64,000 bases of DNA from Methanofollis fontis. Lineage in GTDB: Archaea > Halobacteriota > Methanomicrobia > Methanomicrobiales > Methanofollaceae. Made by a program: the position numbers and the translations under genes. The stretch spans positions 186,001-250,000 of the forward strand of contig NZ_PGCL01000002.1 of the NCBI RefSeq assembly GCF_004297185.1, read 5' to 3'. The notes beneath the pieces are model-generated. The model was not told the origin of the DNA and searched no databases. It saw only the letters and a program-made list of their open reading frames with translations. The first letter of the stretch is position 1; each line of letters begins with the position of its first letter. This document shows positions 17,484 to 26,026 of this stretch, piece by piece.

Positions 17484-20400
17484 TTATTCTATCAACGAAA
17501 ACCAGGCATCTCGCAGCCCCACATTATATTGGGCGATGAACAGGGCGTCGCCCACCTCGATCACGCCGTTTGCGTGGACGTCGGTCCTGGTAAATGCGTC
17601 TGATCCTGCCGTAGGCTTCACGGCGAGGCCGACCACCTGCCGCAGAACCCGCAGGGTGTCGGCCTGGTTCACCGTTTCGTCACCGTTTGCGTCGCCATAG
17701 AGCACCGGCGTGACGGTGATGTATGCGGTGTGTGTGCAGGTGTCCGCGCCCCCGTTCACCGAGAGGGAGACGGTGTAATTGCCGGCGGCGGTGTAGGTGT
17801 GGATGGGGTGTTGTGCGGTGGAGGCGGCGCCGTCCCCGAAGGACCATTCCCATGAGGTCGGGGCGCCGTCTGAGGTGTCGGTGAACTGCACCGTCAGGGG
17901 TGCAACACCCGAGGTCTGATCGGCGACAAATGAGACGTTGCCCGGCAGGACGGGGGCAGTGAACCGGATCGCCGCCTGTGCATACGGGACGCCGTCGAGG
18001 TCTGCGAGCGCCTTCGGCTGCGGGGCGGCGTAGAGGGTATAGGTGCCCTCCTGGAGCGCCCCTCCCAACACGGAGGCGGTGTCCCAGCAGTAGTCCCAGG
18101 TCTCGTCGATCTTTACGGCGACAATGGTGAAGGTCGACGGATCGTCGCTCTCTACCGCTGCCGAGAGGTTCACGAGGTTGACCCCGGACGCCGGCAGCCC
18201 CGGCCCGGTGAGGAAGAGATAGGTCATCACACTGTCGGTGTTCACGCCCGAGAGCGTGATTTCGTCACCGATCTCTGCGTCGCCCGGCGCTGTGATGCTG
18301 ACCTCCCCCTTCTCGACCTGCACCTGCACCTCAGCGGCGTTCTGACCGTTCTCACCGTCAACGACCCGGATGGTGAACGTCTGATCCGCCGTCAGTGTCG
18401 AGGTCTCGAACTGCACCGTGCGGTTGCCGCCGCTGTCGGTGGTCACATAGGCCCTGGTGCGGCTGAAATTCGCCGCTCCCTCGGGGAGGGGGACATCGTC
18501 GCCGCTCTGGACGCCGGTCTGCCCGGCGGCGATCAGCGGGTAGTCGTCCTCGATGGAAAGACCGGCGTCGGCGACCGAGAGGATGTACTGCCTGGCGTTG
18601 TCGCCGCTGACGGTAACACTGAAGGGATGGCTCCTGACCACGCTCCCGGTGCTCGCTTCGAGTGTGAGCGGGCGGTCGAGGATCTCGACGGTGACGGTGT
18701 TCGAATCATAGCCCTTCCCTGCGAAATCACTCGACGATGGCCAGACGGGGCGCAGGGTGTAGGTGCCGGCAGCGGTGCCGTTCAGGTCGATCCCGGTGAG
18801 GTCGATTGTGGAGGTGTTGACCGGGATCTCTCTCAGGTCCAGCCCGCCGAAGGTGGCGACCTTCTCACCTGCGGGAGTTGTGACCTCGATCGTGAGGACG
18901 GCCGCGGCCGGGGAGGTGTAGAGTCCGTCCAGGTTGTTCTCCAGCCTGATGGCGAGATCGGCGGTGCGGGTGACAGAGGTGGTGTTGACAGAATTGGTCG
19001 TGCCGTTCAGGACGATGCCGAGTTCGACCGCCGGTTCACGGATCTCTACCCAGGGCTCACCGCTGATCGGGGCGTCGGCGCCCCATGCGTAGTAGCGTCC
19101 CGGTACGAAATTGCCGTCATAGACGGCATCGAAGGAGGAGGGTTCGGGGACGTCGAGGCCGACCGATGGGGTGCTGATGTGCACCAGTTGCCGAACGTCG
19201 CCGAGGGCCGTCAGGTTCAGCCCCTCTTCCCCGAGGTAGATGGTGTTCCCGCTCCGGATGCCCTTGTAGAGGCCGTTGAGGTAATAGCGGGAGGGGTCGG
19301 CGGTAACTGGATAGAGCACCTCGAATGTGCCCGGCACCGGGACGGCGGCAAAAGCAAGGTCGGTGCCGGCGGTGTTTTCCAGGTTTTTGACACTGATCTC
19401 CAGCGGACTGGTGCCGCCCGGTTCGCCGGTGGCATTGAGCACGACGGTGCAGACATGGATATCGCCGCTCAGACCATAGACATCTACGAAGCTGATGCGG
19501 GTGATGCCGTTCTCATTGTCGATATTTGATCCGAAGTTGTCCAATGTCGAACTGACCGAATCCACCGTGACCACGGCGGGATCATAGGTGAGGTTGAGGC
19601 CCACCGCACCGATGGCGGTGGCGTTGCTGATGGTCAGGTTTGCGGTCGTGACCTCGCCCTTCGCCGCCTTTGCATGCCCGAGAGTGATGTGCATTGGGTT
19701 GAGGACGGTGATCAGGTGCTGCTGCGAGCAGGTGTCAGAATTGCCGGCAGTGCTCACTGTAAGGTTCACAGTGTAGGTGCCCGCCGCCGTGTAGGTGTGG
19801 GTCGGGTGCTGCTCGGTCGAGGTGTTCCCGTCGCCGAAGGTCCATAACCAGTTTGTTGGGTTTCCAGTCGAGGTATCGGTGAACTGCACCGTCAGGGGGG
19901 CGGTGCCGGCGGTGATGTTGGCGGTGAAATTCGCCTCAATTGTCGGGAGGTCCTCCACGCAGAGACGGGCGTCTGTGGTCTCCGGGGAATATCTGCCGGC
20001 GAGATCGTCGTCGATCTTGGTGGCGGTGATGCTCAGGTTCGTGGCGCCGCAGGCGTCACCGCGGAGGGTCAGGGTGCAGAGGGTGAGGTTCGTGGCACCG
20101 CTGCCCACCGAATCCATGAGGTCAACTGCCTGGGCATACGCCACGTCGGCGGGGAGAGTGCTGTTCACCGGCAGGATCGCCCATGGGGGATAGGAGACCC
20201 CGACGATTTCACCGATGGAAGGATCTGTCAGGGTGACGCTGATATTGAACCCGGAGAGTCCGGCCGGAGCGGTATCCATTACAACGGCGTAATAGGCCAT
20301 CTCACCGGGAACGATCGTCGCATCAACAGGGCTGAACGAGAGCCCTGTTCCAGGGATCGGGGTTGGTGTTGGGGTCGGAATATTCCCGACCGTGATGGCG

Positions 20401-20867
20401 GTGGGGACAGCGGTCGGTGCGTAACGCCCGGCAACATCGTCGTCGATCTTGGTGGCGGTGATCGTCAGGTTCGTGGTGCCGGGGGCATCACCGCGGAGGG
20501 TCAGGGTGCAGAGGGTGAGGTTCGTGGCACCGCTGCCCACCGAACCCATGAGGTCGACCGCCTGGGCATACACCGCGTCGGCCGGGAGACTGCCGTTTAC
20601 CGGCATGATCGCCCATGAGGGATAGGATACCCCGACAATTTCGGCGACAGACGGGTCTGTCAGGGTGACGGTGATGTTATACCCGGAGAGTCCGGTCGGG
20701 AGAGCGTCCACCACCACTGCCACGGTGGTGGACTCACCCACATCCAGGGTGGCGTCAGCGGCGTCGAGGGTGATGGTGGGCTCAACCGCGGCAACGACGC
20801 CCGTTGCCAGCAGTGATAGGACCAGGAGAAAGAGAAGGGATCGTCGGTATGGCAGTGACATGATCAT
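17484..20867 (-). CDS. Large secreted protein with cohesin-like, PKD and dockerin modules
   Basis: The 1127-residue product has a signal peptide (residues 1-27), two closely related cohesin-like modules (about 28-160 and 175-305) joined by a TPTPTPIPG linker, a PKD domain (about 308-390), a third cohesin-type module (about 392-520), a region with IYLGEEGLNL resembling a methanogen surface domain (DUF3821-like), Ig-like stretches, a second PKD (about 972-1054) and a C-terminal dockerin (1057-1127) with two calcium loops, DANGDETVNQAD and DVHANGVIEVGD. Many N-x-S/T sequons suggest N-glycosylation. There is no C-terminal membrane anchor, so attachment would be through the dockerin. Its start overlaps the preceding cohesin-anchor gene by 4 nt. 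Confidence 0.88.
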   Translation of the reverse strand: MIMSLPYRRSLLFLLVLSLLATGVVAAVEPTITLDAADATLDVGESTTVAVVVDALPTGLSGYNITVTLTDPSVAEIVGVSYPSWAIMPVNGSLPADAVYAQAVDLMGSVGSGATNLTLCTLTLRGDAPGTTNLTITATKIDDDVAGRYAPTAVPTAITVGNIPTPTPTPIPGTGLSFSPVDATIVPGEMAYYAVVMDTAPAGLSGFNISVTLTDPSIGEIVGVSYPPWAILPVNSTLPADVAYAQAVDLMDSVGSGATNLTLCTLTLRGDACGATNLSITATKIDDDLAGRYSPETTDARLCVEDLPTIEANFTANITAGTAPLTVQFTDTSTGNPTNWLWTFGDGNTSTEQHPTHTYTAAGTYTVNLTVSTAGNSDTCSQQHLITVLNPMHITLGHAKAAKGEVTTANLTISNATAIGAVGLNLTYDPAVVTVDSVSSTLDNFGSNIDNENGITRISFVDVYGLSGDIHVCTVVLNATGEPGGTSPLEISVKNLENTAGTDLAFAAVPVPGTFEVLYPVTADPSRYYLNGLYKGIRSGNTIYLGEEGLNLTALGDVRQLVHISTPSVGLDVPEPSSFDAVYDGNFVPGRYYAWGADAPISGEPWVEIREPAVELGIVLNGTTNSVNTTSVTRTADLAIRLENNLDGLYTSPAAAVLTIEVTTPAGEKVATFGGLDLREIPVNTSTIDLTGIDLNGTAAGTYTLRPVWPSSSDFAGKGYDSNTVTVEILDRPLTLEASTGSVVRSHPFSVTVSGDNARQYILSVADAGLSIEDDYPLIAAGQTGVQSGDDVPLPEGAANFSRTRAYVTTDSGGNRTVQFETSTLTADQTFTIRVVDGENGQNAAEVQVQVEKGEVSITAPGDAEIGDEITLSGVNTDSVMTYLFLTGPGLPASGVNLVNLSAAVESDDPSTFTIVAVKIDETWDYCWDTASVLGGALQEGTYTLYAAPQPKALADLDGVPYAQAAIRFTAPVLPGNVSFVADQTSGVAPLTVQFTDTSDGAPTSWEWSFGDGAASTAQHPIHTYTAAGNYTVSLSVNGGADTCTHTAYITVTPVLYGDANGDETVNQADTLRVLRQVVGLAVKPTAGSDAFTRTDVHANGVIEVGDALFIAQYNVGLRDAWFSLIE
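20056..20122 (-). repeat. Cohesin-module DNA repeat, copy 1
   Basis: This segment is nearly identical to 20488-20554, 432 nt (144 codons) away in the same frame of the same gene; the first ~57 nt match without a difference. It marks internal duplication or gene conversion of the first two cohesin-like modules. Confidence 0.8.
20488..20554 (-). repeat. Cohesin-module DNA repeat, copy 2
   Basis: This is the partner of the copy at 20056-20122. A third, more diverged version lies in the cohesin module of the 492-residue protein near 21960-22030. Confidence 0.8.
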
Positions 20868-21619
20868 TCACCTCGTTTCAGTTTCAGCAGAAGGAGTGCG
20901 CACAGCACCAGCCCGGCAAGGCAGGAGGTGCCCCGGTCAAATCCGGGCGCCGCCTCTGGAGGAGTGGTGGTCTGTTCATCGGCAGGGACTGCCGGGGAGG
21001 GAGAGGGAGATGTGGTTATGATCTCCGTCGTTTCGGAGATGTCGGGTGCGGCAGGAGAATGTGGTGTCGCCGTCATACGCGGGCCCTCGACTGAGGATGG
21101 CGCCTCATCCTCTGTCGGACCGTCCCCCGTCTCGAAAGTCTCCGCAGTTCCCGCCCCGACCTGCACCGCTACCCACAGGGGATCGAGGGTGTAGCGCCCG
21201 CCCTGGTCGTCATCGACGACGACCGGCGTCACCGTCATCGTGACCCGACCGTCGGCGATCCCCCGGATGGTGATGGTGGCCAGGACGGTCGGGTCTTTTC
21301 CGGGCTCTGCCCCCATCTCCAGGTCGACGGCCTGGATCCAGGTGTTCGGTGCCGGGATGCTGCCGTTCATCGGCATATTTGCCCAGGTGGGATACCCGAC
21401 CGCCACGATCTCGGCGATGCCGGTGGGGTTCAGGGCAAGGCTCAGGTTATAGCCTGAGAGTCCTGCCTCGGCACCGTCCAGAGTGATCGTCAGGTCTGCT
21501 GTGCTCCCCCCTGCCGGCAGGGAGAGGAGGTCCGGCCCCCCCAGCGCCGGCGATGCCAGGGCCGGAACGGCGAGGGAGGCGAGGGCGACGACGCAGAGGA
21601 TGGCTGCACACGTCCGCAT
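20864..21619 (-). CDS. Membrane-anchored cohesin-like protein
   Basis: The 251-residue protein has a signal peptide (1-23), one cohesin-like module (about 28-155) with GLSGYNLSLAL and GYPTWANMPMNGSI as in its neighbours, a Thr/Pro/Ser/Glu-rich spacer (about 156-226) and a C-terminal membrane helix GLVLCALLLL followed by the basic end KLKRGE. This is the layout of a surface receptor: a cohesin held away from the membrane on a flexible stalk. The two flanking genes encode dockerins, so it is a plausible docking site for them. It lies 6 nt after one and overlaps the other by 4 nt. Confidence 0.85.
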   Translation of the reverse strand: MRTCAAILCVVALASLAVPALASPALGGPDLLSLPAGGSTADLTITLDGAEAGLSGYNLSLALNPTGIAEIVAVGYPTWANMPMNGSIPAPNTWIQAVDLEMGAEPGKDPTVLATITIRGIADGRVTMTVTPVVVDDDQGGRYTLDPLWVAVQVGAGTAETFETGDGPTEDEAPSSVEGPRMTATPHSPAAPDISETTEIITTSPSPSPAVPADEQTTTPPEAAPGFDRGTSCLAGLVLCALLLLKLKRGE

Positions 21620-21625
21620 GCTCCG

Positions 21626-23104
21626 TTACACCATCCGGTAGAGTATGACCACGTCGTTGAAACCGACAAACCCGCTTCCATCGTAGTCGAAGGCCGCAAG
21701 CGGCTGTTTCGACTCGATGAAGTTCATGTTCTGGTAGTAGATCACCACATCGTTGAACCCGATGAAGCCGTTGCCGTCGAGGTCTTCGTAGAGACCGTCA
21801 CCGTCCGGGTCGGTCGGCGGCGGGAAATAGCCGCCGGCAGGGTTCGGGAAGGGCAGGATGTTCTGGACGGTCAGGGTTGCATCCGTGACGGTCACTTCGT
21901 AGCGCCCGCCGATGGTGTCGTCCACCTTAGTGGCGGTGATCGTCAGGTTCGTGGTGCCGGGGGCGTCGCCTCTCACCGTCAGGGTGCAGAGGGCAACGTC
22001 TGTGGCGCCCGACCCGACCGAACCCCCGAGGTCGACCGCCTGCACATAGACGGCGTCGGTCGGCAGATTGCTGTTCATCGGCATGTTTGCCCACGTCGGG
22101 TAGCATATGCCGACGATCTCGCCGACCGATGGGTCACTCAGAGCGACGGTGATGTTGTAGCCGGCAAGCCCGTCCGGCACGCTGCTGAGGACGACGGTGA
22201 TGTTGGATGTGGCCCCGATGGCGACTTCTGAGATTGCAGGATCGAATGACAGGGTGTTCTCTGCGGGTGATGCGGTTACCGTGATATAGCCGCTCTTTGT
22301 TTCGGTGTCGTTGCCTGCGGCGTTTGTGGCGGTGAGGTCGACGGTGTAGGTGCCCGGGGCGGTGTAGGTGTGCGCCGGGTGCTGCGCCGTGGATGTGGTG
22401 TTGTCCCCGAAGGTCCATGACCAGTTTGTCGGATTCCCGCTGGAGGTGTCGGTGAACTGCACGGTGAGGGGAACGGTTCCACTGGTGGTGCTGGCGGTGA
22501 AATTCGCCACCGGTGCGCTCGGTGCCGGGGGTTCGATGATCCCGGGATCGGAGAGCGTCTCTGTTGCCGAGACATCGTGGTTCGAGATGAAGAAGGTCGT
22601 GATGGGAATATGCGGGGTCGTGATCGTCGTCCCGGTGAGCGTGATGTTCACCCTGGTGTCGTCGTCTGCGACAAACACGTTTGTTCGTGTGATTTTCGTC
22701 GTGGCGATACTGGTTGTGGTGAGCGTGATGTTCACCCTGGTGTCGTCGTCTGCGACGAAGACGTTTGTTCTGTTGATCTTCGTCGTGGCGATACTGGTCG
22801 TGGTGAGCGTGATGTCCGCCCTTGCGTCATCATCTGCGACGAAGACGTTTGTTCTGTTGATCTTCGTCGTGGTGATCCCGGTGGCGGTGAGCGTGATGTC
22901 CGCCCTTGCGTCATCATCTGCGACGAAGACGTTGGTGCGCGCCTCGGCGGTGGTCGGGATGCTGAAACTCGCCAGCGTCCCCTCCGAAAAGGTGTCGGTG
23001 CCGTTGACGGTGATCCCGCCGGCGGTGACATTGAGCGCTCCGACTGCCGGGATCAGGAGGAGTGCGATGAGGACCCAACCGATCAAAAAACGGGGGAGGG
23101 GCAT
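21626..23104 (-). CDS. Secreted repeat protein with PKD, cohesin-like and dockerin modules
   Basis: The 492-residue protein has a signal peptide (1-23), four tandem 28-residue repeats starting TNVFVADDD (residues 57, 85, 113, 141) plus a degenerate fifth (about 169-190), a PKD domain (about 198-278), a cohesin-like module (about 284-415), a proline-rich spacer and a C-terminal dockerin (about 430-492) with calcium loops DPDGDGLYED, DLDGNGFIGFND and DYDGSGFVGFND. Having both cohesin and dockerin, it could link partners. It follows the first gene of the operon by 11 nt and precedes the anchor gene by 6 nt. Confidence 0.87.
   Translation of the reverse strand: MPLPRFLIGWVLIALLLIPAVGALNVTAGGITVNGTDTFSEGTLASFSIPTTAEARTNVFVADDDARADITLTATGITTTKINRTNVFVADDDARADITLTTTSIATTKINRTNVFVADDDTRVNITLTTTSIATTKITRTNVFVADDDTRVNITLTGTTITTPHIPITTFFISNHDVSATETLSDPGIIEPPAPSAPVANFTASTTSGTVPLTVQFTDTSSGNPTNWSWTFGDNTTSTAQHPAHTYTAPGTYTVDLTATNAAGNDTETKSGYITVTASPAENTLSFDPAISEVAIGATSNITVVLSSVPDGLAGYNITVALSDPSVGEIVGICYPTWANMPMNSNLPTDAVYVQAVDLGGSVGSGATDVALCTLTVRGDAPGTTNLTITATKVDDTIGGRYEVTVTDATLTVQNILPFPNPAGGYFPPPTDPDGDGLYEDLDGNGFIGFNDVVIYYQNMNFIESKQPLAAFDYDGSGFVGFNDVVILYRMV
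22601..22936 (-). repeat. Four tandem 84-bp repeats coding for a 28-residue unit
   Basis: Four in-frame units of 84 bp encode TNVFVADDDxRxxITLTxT followed by a threonine-rich end. Unit ends differ slightly (DARADI in two, DTRVNI in two), and a fifth degenerate unit lies just downstream. The pattern shows growth by tandem duplication and implies possible copy-number variation between strains. Confidence 0.92.
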
Positions 23105-23115
23105 GTCCGACCCCC

Positions 23116-24090
23116 CTACTGGAGAATGACGAATGCGAACCCGACACCCGCATAATTATTACCGTTATCGTCCCCCCCCCAGACCTTTACCGTATGCGGG
23201 GTGTCTGGGGCGAAGGTGTCAGCATCGAGGGCGATGCGCCAGGCGATACCCGAGGAGAGGATATCCCTGTTGAGGGTGAGCACGTCGTCAATATAGAGTT
23301 TAGCGTCATTATCATTATCATCAGAGTATGAACGACCGTTGTAAATCGCGAACGCATAACTCGACTCAAAGGTGGTCGGCGTGGTGTTGCTCGGGGCATA
23401 GTAATGCACGAGCTCTGTTCCGCCTTCCGGGACGCGGTTCACAAAGAGCATCATCGTGGTCGCATCCGGGTACTCGAAGTCATAGTACTGGACGGTGTCC
23501 ATCAGTTCCAGCACCCTGATATCGTTATCGACGACCTCGGAGAGCACCGTCTTGATGCCGGCATGGAATGCCGAGTCGGTGATCTGCGGGTTGGTTGCGT
23601 CCATGCCGGTCCAGTTGACGAATGCGCTTGCCGGATACCCGCTGTTCGTGTACTTGTTGTAGCGGGGGGCGTATGCGACGACGTTCCCGCTCGTATCGGC
23701 GTAGATCTTATAGTCGAGGTATGAGGAGGTGTAGTTCCCGATCACATAGTTGTCGCCGACCTCCTCGAGACCGGTACACACCGATGCCGCATTCGAGAGA
23801 TCGATGGGGGTGCCGGTGGAGACATATGCGCTGATGCCCGCCCGATCCGCGGGGAAGGCGGTGCCGGCATCTGCCGTTAAGGGTGCCAGTTCTGCGGACG
23901 CATACCCGATGACGGAGATGAAGGGGGGCGGCAGCAATGCCACGGTGCTCCGTGATGACGTTCCATCAACCGCTCCGGACTCCACCGTCCCCGGAACACC
24001 CGGGAGGAGGGCGGAGACGATCAGGACCGATGCGACAATACAGATGCCTGCCAGACAGGCGCGAAGAGTAAAATGACCATATTTTTCCAT
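23116..24090 (-). CDS. Secreted protein of unknown function, first gene of surface operon
   Basis: The 324-residue product begins MEKYGHF and has an N-terminal membrane/signal segment (about 15-33, CIVASVLIVSALLPG). The exported part has no family I recognise. It is rich in Tyr, Asp, Asn and Thr, with aromatic stretches (YYDFEYPD) and the acidic patch SYSDDNDNDAKLYIDD, which could bind calcium; the end, HTVKVWGGDDNGNNYAGVGFAFVILQ in part, looks like a beta-sandwich. ATG 24090 is preferred; a GTG three codons upstream is possible. It heads the cohesin/dockerin operon, so it is probably part of the same surface structure. Confidence 0.75.
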   Translation of the reverse strand: MEKYGHFTLRACLAGICIVASVLIVSALLPGVPGTVESGAVDGTSSRSTVALLPPPFISVIGYASAELAPLTADAGTAFPADRAGISAYVSTGTPIDLSNAASVCTGLEEVGDNYVIGNYTSSYLDYKIYADTSGNVVAYAPRYNKYTNSGYPASAFVNWTGMDATNPQITDSAFHAGIKTVLSEVVDNDIRVLELMDTVQYYDFEYPDATTMMLFVNRVPEGGTELVHYYAPSNTTPTTFESSYAFAIYNGRSYSDDNDNDAKLYIDDVLTLNRDILSSGIAWRIALDADTFAPDTPHTVKVWGGDDNGNNYAGVGFAFVILQ

Positions 24091-24113
24091 GCTGTACACA
24101 CCCTGGACATGCG

Positions 24114-24135
24114 GGGCGCCAGATCTGCGGCGCCC
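24114..24135 (-). promoter_or_regulatory. Hairpin in the leader of the surface-protein operon
   Basis: GGGCGCC and GGCGCCC form a perfect 7-bp stem with an 8-nt loop, placed about 24 nt before the start codon and downstream of the TATA box. It could affect translation or message stability. Confidence 0.5.
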
Positions 24136-24203
24136 TCATAAATGTGAATTGAAGAGGTGGACAGATAGTCATTCCACGCTTGTGTTTCGATCGTCAGAAA
24201 ATA

Positions 24204-24212
24204 TTATATATA
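24204..24212 (-). promoter_or_regulatory. TATA box of the surface-protein operon
   Basis: On the minus strand AAAAGG followed by TATATATAA is an excellent BRE/TATA pair in an AT-rich island. Transcription would start near 24180, giving an untranslated leader of about 90 nt that contains the 24114-24135 hairpin. Confidence 0.65.
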
Positions 24213-24308
24213 CCTTTTGGAATCATCACGATATATTTTGTATATGTTGACGGTTTTTTCTCATGCCGGACGGTGAACCGGTGCATCTGCCGATATATTC
24301 CTCCTGGT

Positions 24309-25595
24309 TCACTCTGCCGGGAGAGGGGTGTGCGCTTCCGGCACCTCCCCTCCGTCTTCAGGCGTATCTGGCGCCTTTAATTCAGAATTTTCGTGTTCAA
24401 ATGCCTTTGAGAGGATATATTCCTGCATGGGTATGGAATGCCGTTTATAATACTCAAACAACCGTTCTCCCCATGCATGTGCCTCCGGCGACGAACACAC
24501 CAGACCGTTCTGTGTGTCGAACACCATCTCATCCCGTAAAAAGAGTTTTGAAGATAAGCACCGCTCCGTGACCGTCAGGCCCATCGGGAGGGGGAGTTCA
24601 GTGACACGGAACTGCAGGTTCCTGAACCGGTAAAGGGAGGCGACTTTCTCCTGGTACGGTTCCTGGTGGAGGTGGTACGCGAGGTCAGGGGATACGACGA
24701 TCTCCACCGGCACCCCTGCCATCACCCTCGCCCCGATGGCATCGGCGAAACCGGGGTTTGCCATGCTTGTAAATCCATGGATATAGTCTGCATCTGCGAG
24801 CAGGTCCAGATAACGCTCATAGTTCAGGAAAAAGGATGTCGGTTCATCGGAGATGATCTCGGCCTCAACGAGGTCCCCGATCGTATGCAGGGCAAATCCG
24901 GGGAATCGCTCAAGGGAGTGGGTATTCCAGAAATCCCCGTGGCGGGTTGCCGTCGCAAAGGTGACGACGAACTCCTCCATCGTCGCCGCCACGCCGCTCC
25001 CCGTCTGCGTCAACCTGTACGTGTGCCGCCTCTCGGTCACCCACCCCATGCGCTCCAGCCACCTGATACGGGGGGTGAGGGCGTTTGATGTACACCCGGA
25101 GACCCTGTGGAGTCGAGGACGGTTTTTCTGCCCTTCGTTCAGTTCGAGCAGGATGCCGGCAACGATACCTGACCGAAATACTGTCCGGATTGCCTTCTGA
25201 TTTTCTATGAATCGATCAATCAGGTGCTGAGAGGATTTTTTTTCAAGGGTCTCACGTCCCGTTCCCGGGACATGGTTCTCCTCAGATCGGACCGCTGCGA
25301 TCACATCGATCAGATGGGGGGTGATGATCCTTGCGGCATTGCTCAGGGCATACTGATCCTGACACCTCTCGATCAGCCCTTCGTTCACGAATATATTGAG
25401 TTTCGAGACGACGGCCGGCATGGTGTTGCCTGCTGCGGTGCAGAGGCGGTGCGGACTCAGTGGACCGTCCCTGAGGAGGAGCAGAATTTTTATGCCGAGG
25501 GTGGAGCGGAAAAATGATTGAATGCCTGGATGGCATCTTTTGAAGAGCCTGAGGTGTGGTGTCCCGTATTCTCGAACGGTGTTATTTGAAGCCAT
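24309..25595 (-). CDS. Winged-helix transcriptional regulator with DUF1724-type effector domain
   Basis: The protein of about 428 residues contains two winged-helix modules (STLGIKILLLLRDGPLS near the N-terminus, and a second around RIRWLERMGWVTERRHTYRLTQTG) followed by a C-terminal domain typical of methanogen regulators (SMANPGFADAIGARVMAGVPVEIVVSPDL). This is the FilR1/DUF1724-type layout common in Methanomicrobia. The start is uncertain: MASNNTV (25595) or an ATG eleven codons upstream, neither with a ribosome-binding site. It ends about 220 nt from the surface-protein operon on the same strand and could regulate it, but that is inference. Confidence 0.82.
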   Translation of the reverse strand: MASNNTVREYGTPHLRLFKRCHPGIQSFFRSTLGIKILLLLRDGPLSPHRLCTAAGNTMPAVVSKLNIFVNEGLIERCQDQYALSNAARIITPHLIDVIAAVRSEENHVPGTGRETLEKKSSQHLIDRFIENQKAIRTVFRSGIVAGILLELNEGQKNRPRLHRVSGCTSNALTPRIRWLERMGWVTERRHTYRLTQTGSGVAATMEEFVVTFATATRHGDFWNTHSLERFPGFALHTIGDLVEAEIISDEPTSFFLNYERYLDLLADADYIHGFTSMANPGFADAIGARVMAGVPVEIVVSPDLAYHLHQEPYQEKVASLYRFRNLQFRVTELPLPMGLTVTERCLSSKLFLRDEMVFDTQNGLVCSSPEAHAWGERLFEYYKRHSIPMQEYILSKAFEHENSELKAPDTPEDGGEVPEAHTPLPAE

Positions 25596-25628
25596 GGGCC
25601 AGTATCTCTGGATTGTCCAGAAGATCAT

Positions 25629-26026
25629 GAAAATGGTGATCTATCCTGGAATGGTGGGGAGTGCGTCTGCCGGTGGGGTGGATGAGGGGTACAGTCCGTC
25701 TCTGCAACGCCGGATCGGGTTGTGATATCCGGTCAGACAGTAATTTTCCTGATTTTCTGTTGAAAAGGGAGTAATGAGCCATTACCTGTTGAAAACACTC
25801 AATCATATCAATTAAATTAACATACTTGCCATCAATATTTATATTTTTTTAATTAATTCTGATATGTTGGTTGATTTGAAAAATGTTTGTCCATCAATCC
25901 TGTATCCTGAAATCAGGAAGATTTTGAGGAAATTAAATATCCCCACCTGAGAGATGAGATGGATTCCGGAGATCCTGTTGTGAGGAAAGGGGAAGCGTGT
26001 TTTTACGGTTCTCGCTGAAAAAAAGG
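25629..26026. other. AT-rich intergenic region
   Basis: About 400 nt between the regulator and dacZ are markedly AT-rich (25780-25960) compared with the surrounding genes. It contains several TATA-like stretches, the palindrome TCCTGAAATCAGGA at 25905-25918, and a 28-codon open frame at 25864-25950. No longer convincing gene is present. It probably holds the regulator's promoter. Confidence 0.5.

Noticed and set aside
22601-22936. CRISPR-like array
   Set aside because: The 84-bp units are contiguous, in frame and coding, with no spacers and no cas genes nearby.
22577-23155. Plus-strand repeat frame opposite the 84-bp repeats
   Set aside because: Its repeats are only the complement of the repeat in the surface-protein gene; no signal peptide or ribosome-binding site supports it.
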